Both the position numbers and the translations under genes were made by a program. Under the pieces are notes generated by a model that was given only the letters and a program-made list of their open reading frames with translations, was not told the origin of the DNA and did no database searches. From CAYRGQ01 sp964423925 (lineage in GTDB: Bacteria; Bacteroidota; Bacteroidia; Sphingobacteriales; Sphingobacteriaceae), in assembly GCA_964423925.1 (NCBI GenBank), contig CAYRGQ010000006.1:25145-89144 (forward strand): a stretch of 64,000 bases of DNA, written 5' to 3'. This document shows positions 53,494 through 61,933 of this stretch, in pieces (positions within the stretch are counted from its first letter, which is position 1; every line of letters starts with the position of its first letter).

Positions 53494-54610
53494 TTTTCTT
53501 CTGGCCATTCTCACTGTGCTGTATGTGGCACTCGTCGCCTATATGCGGATGGGTTGGGACCGGTTACCGGTATGGAAAAAGCCTGACGGTTTCACTCCGC
53601 GTACGCGGGTGAGTATACTGGTGGCCGCGCGCAACGAAGCCAGCAACATCGACACCCTCCTCGAATCGCTGCTCGCCCAGGAATATCCACGCGAGTTGCT
53701 TGAAATCGTCGTTATCGACGACCATTCTACGGACGGCACTTCGGCGGTCGTTCAGCGATACGCCAGCCTGGGTGTCCAACTACTCGTGCTTAACGAATCC
53801 GAACCGCTCAACTCGTATAAGAAAAAAGCCATCGCCGAGGGAATTGCCTGCGCTACGGGCGAATTGGTGGTGACTACGGACGCCGACTGCCGGATGGGTC
53901 CACGATGGCTAGCTACCATCGTGGCTTACTATGAACAGCACGAGCTCTACATGGTATCGTCGCCCGTGGTATACAGCGGCGAGATAAACGCTTTCGAAGA
54001 AGCACAAACGCTCGAATTCCTTTACCTCATCGGCCTGGGGGCCGCCGGTATTGGCAACCGACACCCCGCCACGTGCAATGGGGCCAACCTCGCCTATCGG
54101 CGCGACGTGTTCTACGAGATGGGTGGGTTTTCGGGCATTGATGACCTCGCCTCGGGCGACGACGAGCTATTGTTGCATAAGGTAGCCGCCCAGTACGCCG
54201 ACCGCATCGGTTTTTGCAAAGCGGCCGAGGCTGTGGTGTACACCGACGCGAAACCTACGTTGCGAGATTTACTAAGCCAACGTCGGCGCTGGGCTTCAAA
54301 AAGCACAAAATACAAGGACAAAGCTATTGTTATGCTCGGTGTTAGTATTTGGCTTTTCAACGCCATGCTATTGGTCACGGGCGTGTTGGCACTCTTTCAC
54401 CCGGCATACACCACCATCGTTCTGAGTGCCCTAGCGGGCAAGTTTCTCATCGAATTAATCTTCCTCTACCCCCTGGTTCGATTTGCGGATCGCCCTTCCC
54501 TGCTAGCTTACCTTCCTGTGCTGACCCTCGTCCACGTGGTGTATATGGTCTATATCGGGCTGGCAGGCAATTGGGGAAAATACGATTGGAAAGGCCGGAA
54601 GGTGCGCTAG
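53474..54610 (+). CDS. Glycosyltransferase family 2, membrane-anchored
   Basis: The 378-residue enzyme has one N-terminal membrane helix (VSFLLAILTVLYVALVAY) and a GT-A domain: VSILVAARNEASNIDTLLESLL, VVIDDHSTDGT, TTDADCR (DxD metal site), GANLAYRRDVFYEMGGF and the QRRRW acceptor motif. About three C-terminal helices follow. Such enzymes transfer sugars to lipid or polymer acceptors from a nucleotide sugar. Starts with TTG at 53474, inside the upstream UPF0104 gene. The pair suggests a lipid glycosylation and export module. Confidence 0.9.
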   Translation: MGIQIVSFLLAILTVLYVALVAYMRMGWDRLPVWKKPDGFTPRTRVSILVAARNEASNIDTLLESLLAQEYPRELLEIVVIDDHSTDGTSAVVQRYASLGVQLLVLNESEPLNSYKKKAIAEGIACATGELVVTTDADCRMGPRWLATIVAYYEQHELYMVSSPVVYSGEINAFEEAQTLEFLYLIGLGAAGIGNRHPATCNGANLAYRRDVFYEMGGFSGIDDLASGDDELLLHKVAAQYADRIGFCKAAEAVVYTDAKPTLRDLLSQRRRWASKSTKYKDKAIVMLGVSIWLFNAMLLVTGVLALFHPAYTTIVLSALAGKFLIELIFLYPLVRFADRPSLLAYLPVLTLVHVVYMVYIGLAGNWGKYDWKGRKVR

Positions 54611-54616
54611 CGGCAC

Positions 54617-55684
54617 CTAACGATTATCGCTCTCTTCTTCCTTGCCCTCCTCAATGCGCTCTTCAACCTCCTCCATCTCGTCACTTTCGAGGTGCTTCAC
54701 TTCTTCTTCCTGTTCGGTGTTGGTGTGGTCGATACGGAATGTACAACGCACCGGGAAATGATCTGACCCGACCGATTCGAGGATCGACAGTTCATCGATA
54801 AAAATATCGGGGCTGTGGAAAAGCAGGTCAAGCGGCACCCGGAAAAACCAGTATTTAGCATGAAAGGTAGCCAATATGCCCCGCCCGATACGCGCATCAA
54901 TCAGCCGACTAGTCTTCTTGAAAAGCAACGAGCTCCGCGCCCACGCCACATTGTTGAAATCGCCGATGACAAGCACGGGGAGCTTGTAGTCGCGCACGCG
55001 CTTGGCCACGCATAGCAAATCCCCATCCCGTTCCTTGGCATTTTCCTCTTCGGTGGGACTCGGTGGTGGCGGGTGCACGCCGAAAAACACAAAGCGGTGT
55101 CCGTCGCCGGTCGCCAACTCAGCCTCGATGCTCGGGAGGTCGTCCGCCACGAAGTAATGCGTTTGGACCCGATGCATCTTCAATTTGGAGTACAAATGCA
55201 TCCCGTAGGTGTTTTCCAAGGTCACTTTCTGTTGATAGGGGTAATCATCTTCCAGTGTGCGCATTGCCTGTTCCCAGTCGCTGTTGCTTTCCATCGTTAG
55301 GAACACGTCCGGTTGTTCGCGGCGTACCAGCGCGATAAATCGGTCGTAGGCCGTGTTGTATTGGTACACATTGCAAGAAAGGACGCGGACGGGTTGTGAA
55401 GCCGTGTCCCCCTCGGCCGATTTTTGCCTACGCCAAAACTTGGTGTAGCGCGCCAGCACGTAGGCGTGGTACACGATTAAGGCAAATTGCACCGTCTGGA
55501 CGGCCCACAACCACGGATAGGTATCCGTGTAAAAAAATGCTAGCGGAAATACTACAAGCTGCAAGATGAACAACTGTAGCTTCATGAATTCCGGAACGCG
55601 GAAAACCCAATGCGGGTGCTGGATGAACGGCAGCAAGGCCAAAAACAGCAGCAAACAGGATAGGACGGCGATTGTTATGCCCAT
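54617..55684 (-). CDS. Endonuclease/exonuclease/phosphatase family protein with membrane N terminus
   Basis: From ATG 55684 the product has 355 residues: three membrane helices (about residues 1-75), then an EEP domain starting at RVLSCNVYQYN with TMESNSDWEQ, FFGVHPPPP, LVIGDFNNVAWARSS and a final SVGSDHFPVRC (catalytic Asp-His). The tail of about 34 residues is extremely acidic (EQEEEVKHLESDEMEEVEER). Similar proteins cut phosphodiesters of lipids or nucleic acids. It converges with the glycosyltransferase, six bases apart. Confidence 0.88.
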   Translation of the reverse strand: MGITIAVLSCLLLFLALLPFIQHPHWVFRVPEFMKLQLFILQLVVFPLAFFYTDTYPWLWAVQTVQFALIVYHAYVLARYTKFWRRQKSAEGDTASQPVRVLSCNVYQYNTAYDRFIALVRREQPDVFLTMESNSDWEQAMRTLEDDYPYQQKVTLENTYGMHLYSKLKMHRVQTHYFVADDLPSIEAELATGDGHRFVFFGVHPPPPSPTEEENAKERDGDLLCVAKRVRDYKLPVLVIGDFNNVAWARSSLLFKKTSRLIDARIGRGILATFHAKYWFFRVPLDLLFHSPDIFIDELSILESVGSDHFPVRCTFRIDHTNTEQEEEVKHLESDEMEEVEERIEEGKEEESDNR

Positions 55685-55888
55685 GGTATGCGGTATGAGC
55701 AAGGCGGTCAGGTCCGCGATGCTCCCCAAATCTACCAATTGATTCAGACTTCGCAAATTACGAAAACCAAGTCGGGGGAGTTGCCCCGTGATAAGCGCAG
55801 GAACGTGGAGCTTTGGATCGGTGCAGCGCGGGGTACACCGATGGCGCAGATTAACAAAAAGATCTCGTGTTTTCGTTACCTTAGCATC

Positions 55889-56395
55889 ATGGAATATCCA
55901 TTTAGAAAAGCTCTCCTTTCCGACGTTTCCGCTATCTGGGCGATCTTGCAGGATGCCATCCAACGCCGAAAGGAAGACGGCAGCGACCAATGGCAGGACG
56001 GTTATCCTAATCCCGAAACCATCCGGCAGGACATCAGAAAAGATGTTGCATACGTTATGACGCACGATGAACACGTGATGGGCTATTGTGCCGTGCTGAT
56101 TAGCGACGAACCGGCGTATGACAACATTGATGGAGCGTGGAAAACAACCGGCGATTTCGTCGTTTTCCATCGTGTAGCCATCGCAAAGGAGTACCTCGGG
56201 CAGGGCCTGAGCTACCGCCTGCTGGAACACATCGAAGCGTATGCGAAGTCACAGTCTATCGAGAGCGTGCGCGCTGACACCAACTATGACAACTACGCCA
56301 TGATGCAAGTATTCGATCGCTTGGGTTATGCGTACTGCGGAGACGTCCGGCTGCGCGGCAGTCCGCGGAGGGCCTACGAAAAAGTGTTGAAATAA
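55889..56395 (+). CDS. GNAT-family N-acetyltransferase
   Basis: From ATG 55889 the enzyme has 168 residues. The GNAT fold is shown by FRKALLSDVSAIWAILQDAI, the acetyl-CoA loop motif FHRVAIAKEYLGQGLSYRLLEHIEAY (Q/R-x-x-G-x-G/A form with a variation) and ADTNYDNYAMMQVFDRLGYAYCG. The substrate is unknown. A -7-like TACCTTAG lies four bases before the ATG. It is divergent from the EEP gene and converges with ispH (25-base gap). Confidence 0.9.
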   Translation: MEYPFRKALLSDVSAIWAILQDAIQRRKEDGSDQWQDGYPNPETIRQDIRKDVAYVMTHDEHVMGYCAVLISDEPAYDNIDGAWKTTGDFVVFHRVAIAKEYLGQGLSYRLLEHIEAYAKSQSIESVRADTNYDNYAMMQVFDRLGYAYCGDVRLRGSPRRAYEKVLK

Positions 56396-56420
56396 CAATC
56401 GGAAAGAGGACAGCGCTTAA

Positions 56421-57269
56421 TCAGAAGCTTTCGAGGTGCCTTTTTACATCTTCCATCAACCACATCGGCGTTGACGTAGCCCCGCAAATGCCAATCGTCT
56501 CACCGGGCAAGAACATATCAGCCGACAACTCGTCAGTGCCAGACACAAAGACGCTGTTGGGGTTGCTGGCCCGGCACACGTCATACAACACGCGGCCGTT
56601 AGACGATTTCTTGCCTGACACAAAAACCACTTTATCAAATCGTGCGGCAAATTCGCCCAAGTCCGCATAGCGATTGGACACCTGCCGGCAAATGGTGTCG
56701 TTGGCTTTGACTTCATAACCCCGGAGGGTTAGCTCGTCGCGTATTTCGTAAAACTTGTCAACGCTTTTTGTCGTCTGGCTATACAGGGTAAATTTTTTGG
56801 GCAGATCCACGTTGTCCAACTCGGCTAGGTCCTGGAAGACAATCGCTTCGTTGGCCGTTTGTCCCGTCAGGCCGATAACTTCGGCGTGGCCGTGCTTGCC
56901 ATAGATTAGAATCTGCTCGTCCGAATCATGGGACGCCTTCACCCGATTTTGGAGCTTAAGGACGACCGGGCAAGACGCGTCGATCAGGGTGATGTTATTT
57001 TCCAAGGCAATCCGATAGGTCTCAGGCGCCTCACCGTGTGCCCTAATCAACACCTTTTCGTTTCGCAGGGCAGGCAATTTATCGTGCGTTATGATACGAA
57101 GACCTTTAGCGCGCAGCCGTGCAACCTCCTCATCATTGTGCACGATATCCCCCAGGCAATAAAGGTAGCCATCTTCCTCCAGGATTTCCTCGGCCATGTC
57201 AATCGCATAGACGACGCCGAAGCAAAAACCCGAATCCTTATCTATCGTTACCTGCAGGTCGTATCCCAT
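56421..57269 (-). CDS. ispH: 4-hydroxy-3-methylbut-2-enyl diphosphate reductase
   Basis: This 282-residue iron-sulfur enzyme makes IPP and DMAPP in the last step of the MEP pathway. The three cluster cysteines are in DSGFCFGVV, IDASCPVV and NDTICRQVSNRY. The His in YGKHGHAEVIG and RAHG is conserved, and GICGATSTPMWLMEDV is the C-terminal signature. I start it at ATG 57269; the frame is open to 57389, but the promoter lies in that stretch. The -7 element ends five bases before the ATG. Confidence 0.96.
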   Translation of the reverse strand: MGYDLQVTIDKDSGFCFGVVYAIDMAEEILEEDGYLYCLGDIVHNDEEVARLRAKGLRIITHDKLPALRNEKVLIRAHGEAPETYRIALENNITLIDASCPVVLKLQNRVKASHDSDEQILIYGKHGHAEVIGLTGQTANEAIVFQDLAELDNVDLPKKFTLYSQTTKSVDKFYEIRDELTLRGYEVKANDTICRQVSNRYADLGEFAARFDKVVFVSGKKSSNGRVLYDVCRASNPNSVFVSGTDELSADMFLPGETIGICGATSTPMWLMEDVKRHLESF

Positions 57270-57274
57270 TAAAA

Positions 57275-57306
57275 CAAAGTTAAGCAAAAAGGTTCGAACC
57301 CGACAA
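57275..57306 (-). promoter_or_regulatory. Promoter of ispH with a very short leader
   Basis: On the minus strand TTG (57304-57306), a 21-base spacer and TAACTTTG (57275-57282) match the Bacteroidota promoter. Five bases (tttta) separate it from ATG 57269. Confidence 0.55.
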
Positions 57307-57635
57307 TTAGGATCCTGGAATCGTAGTATCTGTACTACAAAATTTTCAGGTCGCGTGGGCGCAGTGAATTTAGGGTTCCCGATTATCAAGAAAAAAGAGG
57401 CACGTTCCTTGCTAATTTGCGGCAGAGGATGCTGCTCAACACGGATGGTGCTACATAGTTTCTTATGAACACCAAGCTCTTATAATGAAAAAAGGAGGGA
57501 ATTGAGTGTCCATGCGGACTAGGTATCGAAATCGCTGCAAAGCGGGGACGGGAAAGGAAAAAAAAATTTCGTCTTTCACTAGGGGTGCCGTCGCGTTGAG
57601 TTGTCATATCTTAAAATTTAGACAATAAGAAGCAT

Positions 57636-58073
57636 ATGAAACGAGTACTTAAAAACACATTTGGACTGGGACTATTGATTCTCTTCTTCACGGCTTGCGA
57701 CAAAGAGCGCGTAATTGCGGAAGACGGCTTGCCAAAAGACGTGTCCACCTATGTACAAACACATTTTCCCGAACATGAAATCATTCAGATCGTGAAAGAC
57801 CGCGATGGCCTGTCGGTTAGCTATGACGTGATCCTACGCGGTGGCTATAAGCTGGAGTTTGACCGCAAAGGAAGAATTAAGGGCGTAGAGGGAACGGCCA
57901 AGCTGCCTGACAGTGTCATCCCCGAACCCATACTCGCTTATGTAACTGCCAATTATCCTGAGCATTACATTATCGACTGGGAACTAGATGACAAAGGCCA
58001 AGAGGTCAAGCTCGTAAATGGCTTGGAGCTGAAGTTTGACAAAAACGGGAAATTTTTGAAGTTGGACCTATAA
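57636..58073 (+). CDS. PepSY-like lipoprotein
   Basis: The 145-residue product has a lipoprotein signal (LLILFFTACDKE, Cys at about residue 21) and two DUF2874/PepSY-like repeats: LPKDVSTYVQTHFPEHEIIQIVKD and VIPEPILAYVTANYPEHYIIDWELDDKG, each with a following beta-hairpin (GGYKLEFDRKGRI; NGLELKFDKNGKF). PepSY-like proteins are small periplasmic or outer-surface proteins of unknown function in Bacteroidota. A strong terminator follows. The 246 bases upstream hold no gene. Confidence 0.88.
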   Translation: MKRVLKNTFGLGLLILFFTACDKERVIAEDGLPKDVSTYVQTHFPEHEIIQIVKDRDGLSVSYDVILRGGYKLEFDRKGRIKGVEGTAKLPDSVIPEPILAYVTANYPEHYIIDWELDDKGQEVKLVNGLELKFDKNGKFLKLDL

Positions 58074-58118
58074 GGCCGCTAATGTTTTCCCAGGGAGAAC
58101 AATTCGTCTTCAAGAACG

Positions 58119-58150
58119 AGAGGCTGTTTCAAACAAACAGCCTCTTTTTT
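58119..58150 (+). terminator. Terminator of the PepSY-like gene
   Basis: An 11-bp perfect stem (agaggctgttt 58119-58129, aaacagcctct 58135-58145) with a 5-base loop is followed by a run of T. Confidence 0.88.
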
Positions 58151-58176
58151 TTCCTCTGGCATACTTGCCGACCGAA

Positions 58177-59469
58177 TCAATACAACAACCTGAATTTGAT
58201 CGTATTCTCAATCTGTCTGAGCTGCTTAATCAGTTGGCGACCGTAGCTAGTTTCCACATCGGTAACGGCATAGCCAATGCCGTGGCGCGTTACCAGAAAC
58301 TGCGACACGATATTAATCTCGTTTTCGGCGAACACCTGGTTAATCTGAGCCATGATGCCCGGTACGTTTTTATGGATATGGATAAGGCGATGCGCCCTGT
58401 GTACCTTGGGTAGAATCAAGTTGGGGAAATTTCGGCTCATATACGTATCGCCCTTGTTGATAAACTCGGCCATACGCCGGGGAATAAATTCTGCGTTGCG
58501 CTTTTTACCTTTTTTATCATCAAACACCACGATGCCTTTTTCGTTAGTCAAATCGCGATCTAGCCGTCCTTTGCTGTCGCCCAGGTAACCGATGGTCTTT
58601 AGCTTGTCAGCCTGCCTCAACTGCTCGTTACTGAGCTCCTCGCCATTGCCCAGCAGGAGCATGCCCACGTCGCGCGTATATTTTTCTTCAAATGTGTCCT
58701 TGACGCGAACAGAAAACCCTTCGCGTTTCAACAAGGCGACTGCCACATCGGGCACATTGCCCACGATAAGGCAAAGAATCCGATTTTTGGGATAGGAAAT
58801 CGCCCTCGGAAGGTCATTGACATACAAAAACTCGTCGAAGCTCGGCGTTACGTGGTCAGCCTTTTCCAACACGCTCCTGCGCTCGATATTCTCCGTAAAG
58901 GCAAAAAACCGCTCAATCAGTCCCGACTCTTTGAGCTGGAAATCCGAATAGCCATCGCCGATGCCGTATATGCGGCCCGGTAGCTGGAGCTGGCGCAACA
59001 GCTTCACTTTGCCCCCTTCTTCAGACAACGGGTTGGTCTCGTCATAGCCAATGATGTTACCGCTCTCGTCAAACAGGAACGTGTTTGCGTAGATATTCTC
59101 GCGTTTGATGTGGTAGGGAATGACCACGGGCGTGATAAACTCCTTAAATCCGCCTGACACGATCAACACGCTGTCCGCATTCTTGATGAAAAACTCCCGA
59201 TTGCGCGAAAACGAGAGCGACACTTTTTTCTTCAGCACCCACACAAGCTTCGCCAAATGATCCCGGTTAGCGGACAACAGCTTGACGCGTGCCGAAAGAC
59301 TCTCGCGAAACGAGAGCTTGCCCTCCATTGCCAGATTTGTTAGCCGCTCGATTTCCTCATACACTAAGCCTTTAGCCGGGTGGTTTTCCAATGAGATACG
59401 AGCCAATTCGTCCAGCGCTTCCACCTGGGTGAAGGTGCTGTCGAAGTCGATGATGTAATAGTTATCCAC
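58177..59469 (-). CDS. SerB-like phosphatase fused to a truncated SerA with ACT domain
   Basis: The 430-residue protein has three parts. Residues 1-220 are a HAD-IB phosphoserine-phosphatase-like domain (IIDFDSTFTQVEALDELA, ILIVSGGFKEF, GGKVKLLRQL, GDGYSDFQL). Residues 229-335 resemble the substrate-binding half of 3-phosphoglycerate dehydrogenase (LSNEQLRQADKLKTIGYLG, KGIVVFDD). Residues 338-430 match the C terminus of SerA including the ACT domain (SRNFPNLILP, RLIHIHKNVPGIMAQINQVF and the final FRLLY). The Rossmann NAD-binding domain of SerA is missing, so dehydrogenase activity should be absent. It probably dephosphorylates phosphoserine with serine sensing. Overlaps the epimerase gene by eight bases. 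Confidence 0.87.
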   Translation of the reverse strand: MDNYYIIDFDSTFTQVEALDELARISLENHPAKGLVYEEIERLTNLAMEGKLSFRESLSARVKLLSANRDHLAKLVWVLKKKVSLSFSRNREFFIKNADSVLIVSGGFKEFITPVVIPYHIKRENIYANTFLFDESGNIIGYDETNPLSEEGGKVKLLRQLQLPGRIYGIGDGYSDFQLKESGLIERFFAFTENIERRSVLEKADHVTPSFDEFLYVNDLPRAISYPKNRILCLIVGNVPDVAVALLKREGFSVRVKDTFEEKYTRDVGMLLLGNGEELSNEQLRQADKLKTIGYLGDSKGRLDRDLTNEKGIVVFDDKKGKKRNAEFIPRRMAEFINKGDTYMSRNFPNLILPKVHRAHRLIHIHKNVPGIMAQINQVFAENEINIVSQFLVTRHGIGYAVTDVETSYGRQLIKQLRQIENTIKFRLLY

Positions 59470-60451
59470 GTTTATTTTCTTTCAATGTCAATGCGAGACT
59501 GATGGCTCGCAACGTATGTTCTAAGGGGGTAAATTCGATGTCGATGGCCGCTTTGAGCTTTCGGTTCGAGAAGCGTAGTTTTCGACAGGAGGCCCGGACG
59601 GATTCCTTGGTCAGCAAGGGCGGCTTGCCCGAAAAAAGCGAAACCGCCCACGCGCCACGCCAAGCGACACCCAGCATCGACGGAGTGGCCTTTATCCGCG
59701 GCGGCGGACGGTCAATGATCCGGCTGTATTCCGTCAATAACGCTTGGTGCGTTTTATTTACGTGGCTCACGATAAAGCGCTCTCCGGATATGGAGCGGTC
59801 TGACATTAGCAGGATCATGGCCTGGGCCACGTCCTCCACGTCGACCAATCCTACAGAACCGGTAGCATAGAACTTAAGCCCACGGTGCACCAACGAAAAA
59901 ACGGCACCGCTGCCTTTGTCTCCGGCGGCCGGACCAATAATCAGCGACGGATTGACAATAACGGCGTCTAGCCCCTCGGCGATACCCCTCCACACTTCCA
60001 TTTCGGCAGCGTGCTTCGCGATCGAATAGCCAGATTTTTGCCGGTCATATTCCCACCAGTCCTCTTCCGTCGTCTCCTGCCCGGGTTTGGGTTCGCCCAG
60101 AGCCGTGATCGAACTCACATGCACCAGCCGGATGCCATGCGCAAACGCGATGTTAACGATATGCGCCGTTCCCTCCACATTAGTCCGCATCATGGCCGCC
60201 TTGTCTGCGGCTTGGTACGACACCATGGCTGCACAATGGTACAGGTCACTAACCCCTTGACAGGCATCGGAAAGGGCAAAGTAATCCGTGATATCCGCGT
60301 CAACCCATTCGATGGCAGAACCGAAACCACTCAGCATATCCGGTATCGTGGAAGACGACCGTTTGGTCGCGCGGACACGGTGCCCGGCATTGACCAGTTG
60401 CCTGATCAGCGTGGACCCGAGAAAACCTGTTCCGCCTGTTACTAAAATCAC
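59462..60451 (-). CDS. NAD-dependent epimerase/dehydratase
   Basis: From GTG 60451 the protein has 329 residues. It starts with the extended short-chain dehydrogenase NAD motif ILVTGGTGFLGSTLIRQL, then DADITDY, a Ser in HVSSITALGEP and the YxxxK pair in YSIAKHAAEMEVWRG. It resembles NAD-dependent 4-epimerases and dihydroflavonol reductase-like enzymes; the substrate is unknown. A promoter element at 60484-60491 lies upstream, which excludes the longer frame. It is co-transcribed with the phosphatase-ACT gene. Confidence 0.87.
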   Translation of the reverse strand: MILVTGGTGFLGSTLIRQLVNAGHRVRATKRSSSTIPDMLSGFGSAIEWVDADITDYFALSDACQGVSDLYHCAAMVSYQAADKAAMMRTNVEGTAHIVNIAFAHGIRLVHVSSITALGEPKPGQETTEEDWWEYDRQKSGYSIAKHAAEMEVWRGIAEGLDAVIVNPSLIIGPAAGDKGSGAVFSLVHRGLKFYATGSVGLVDVEDVAQAMILLMSDRSISGERFIVSHVNKTHQALLTEYSRIIDRPPPRIKATPSMLGVAWRGAWAVSLFSGKPPLLTKESVRASCRKLRFSNRKLKAAIDIEFTPLEHTLRAISLALTLKENKRG

Positions 60452-60483
60452 TGCTAACGACTCCGTTGATTTAAGGATGCGCC

Positions 60484-60491
60484 CAAAAATA
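60484..60491 (-). promoter_or_regulatory. -7 promoter element of the epimerase gene
   Basis: TATTTTTG on the minus strand matches TAnnTTTG about 32 bases before the GTG at 60451. Confidence 0.4.
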
Positions 60492-60658
60492 AGGCAAATA
60501 AACCGATTTGTGGGAAAAATTTCGCTTTGCCTACCGGTATTGACTAAGCCCGTAACCTGGCCTTGCGCCGCTGCCGGATGAAGAGGCATAGCCACGGATG
60601 TAAACGGATGCCATTAGGCTTTTTTTACCGCTCATCGTTCAATGCAAGGGCTTTTATG

Positions 60659-60666
60659 TAAGTTTG
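60659..60666 (+). promoter_or_regulatory. -7 promoter element of the arginase-fold gene
   Basis: TAAGTTTG matches TAnnTTTG 57 bases before ATG 60724. Confidence 0.4.
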
Positions 60667-60723
60667 CCAGGCGCTGGCCGGCAATGTCCCGCCAGGATGC
60701 ACAACGCGTAACATACAACAACC

Positions 60724-61905
60724 ATGTCATTGTCAGATTTCTTCTCGCCTGTTCAGCTTAGCGATTACGAACCCGAATCCGGATTTTTCAACACGCAAAT
60801 GGGTGCGGTCGCGGACATTTACGCCACCTCATTCCCCGATTTGGAAGAAAACACGCCCCATATCGGCATCTTTGGGGTGCTCGAAGACCGCAATGCCGTC
60901 GGCAACGCCGGAGCCGCTGCCGGCCCGGATGTAATCCGCAAACATTTTTACCTGCTTTATGCCGGCGACTATCGTGTAAAAATCGCCGACCTCGGAAATA
61001 TTCGGGCCGGACGCACCGTCAAGGACACCCATGTAGCCGTCAAAACCGTATGCGAAGAACTCATGAAAGCCGGCATTATCCCTGTCGTGTTAGGCGGTGG
61101 TCAAGACATTACTTATGCGCAGTATACCGCATACGAGAGCCTGGAACAGAAAGTGGAAATAGCGGTGATTGACCCGCGAATCGACATTGACCAGACGAAT
61201 ACCGAATCGGCGCCGCTGACGTCGCAGACGTTCCTCAACCACGTCATCCTGCACGAGCCCGATTACCTCTTTTCCTTAAGCAACCTAGCATATCAGTCCT
61301 ATTTCGTCAGCCCCGAGGCCGTCAACATGTACGACAAGCTCTACTTTAATACGCTGCGCCTCGGAATGATGACGGGCAAGATCGACCATTCCGAGCCCCT
61401 GATTCGAGCGGCGGACCTCGTTAGTTTCGACATTGGAGCTATTCGTGCCACGGATGCGCCCGGCAATGGCAACGCCGCGCCCAACGGCCTGTATGGCGAC
61501 GACGCGTGCCAACTGTGCCGCTACGCGGGTATAAGCGATAAGCTCACATCAATTGGTTTTTACGAATACAACCCCGCTCACGACACCCGGGAAATGACCG
61601 CCCAGCTCATCGCGCAGATGGTTTGGTGCTTCATTGATGGGTATTATAGCCGCAAGAACGACGCGCCGCCGATCCCCAAATCATCGTACATCACCTACCG
61701 CGCCACCCTGGAGGGCGACGCTTACGAACTGGTCTTCATCAAGAGCAAAAAGTCTGATCGGTGGTGGATGCAGGTACCTTATTTTGGGTCAAAATCCGTC
61801 AACGAACGCTACTACCTGGTGCCCTGTCGCTACGAGGACTACAAACAAGCCGTGGATGGTGAAATGCCCGACCTGTGGTGGAAGACCCACCAAAAACTGC
61901 AGTAG
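60724..61905 (+). CDS. Arginase/formimidoylglutamase-fold protein without the metal ligands
   Basis: The 393-residue protein has the arginase-fold topology of the HutG/ureohydrolase group: GIFGVLEDRNAVGNAGAAAGPDVIRKHFY, VVLGGGQDITYAQY, VIDPRIDID, LVSFDIGAIRATDAP and AAPNGLYGDDACQL. In active ureohydrolases the manganese ligands lie in GG-x-H, DAHxD and DxDxxDP. Here these are GGGQD (124-128), DPRIDID (from 150) and FDIGAIRATD (235-244), so several ligands are replaced. The C terminus (about 320-393) adds a tail rich in Tyr and Trp. Database labels would likely be formimidoylglutamase or arginase; I think it is a non-catalytic or altered member. It converges with the LytTR gene. Confidence 0.8.
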   Translation: MSLSDFFSPVQLSDYEPESGFFNTQMGAVADIYATSFPDLEENTPHIGIFGVLEDRNAVGNAGAAAGPDVIRKHFYLLYAGDYRVKIADLGNIRAGRTVKDTHVAVKTVCEELMKAGIIPVVLGGGQDITYAQYTAYESLEQKVEIAVIDPRIDIDQTNTESAPLTSQTFLNHVILHEPDYLFSLSNLAYQSYFVSPEAVNMYDKLYFNTLRLGMMTGKIDHSEPLIRAADLVSFDIGAIRATDAPGNGNAAPNGLYGDDACQLCRYAGISDKLTSIGFYEYNPAHDTREMTAQLIAQMVWCFIDGYYSRKNDAPPIPKSSYITYRATLEGDAYELVFIKSKKSDRWWMQVPYFGSKSVNERYYLVPCRYEDYKQAVDGEMPDLWWKTHQKLQ

Positions 61906-61933
61906 ATGCTCGGAACTTGTGATTATTCAAAAA

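Noticed and set aside
55685..56230. Extension of the EEP gene by 182 codons upstream of ATG 55684
   Set aside because: It would be antisense to the GNAT gene and adds sequence unlike any EEP protein. A good ATG followed by membrane helices exists at 55684.
57280..57300. ggttcgaaccc, which resembles a tRNA T-loop
   Set aside because: Neither strand gives a matching 5-bp T-stem, an acceptor stem or an anticodon arm. It lies in the ispH promoter region.
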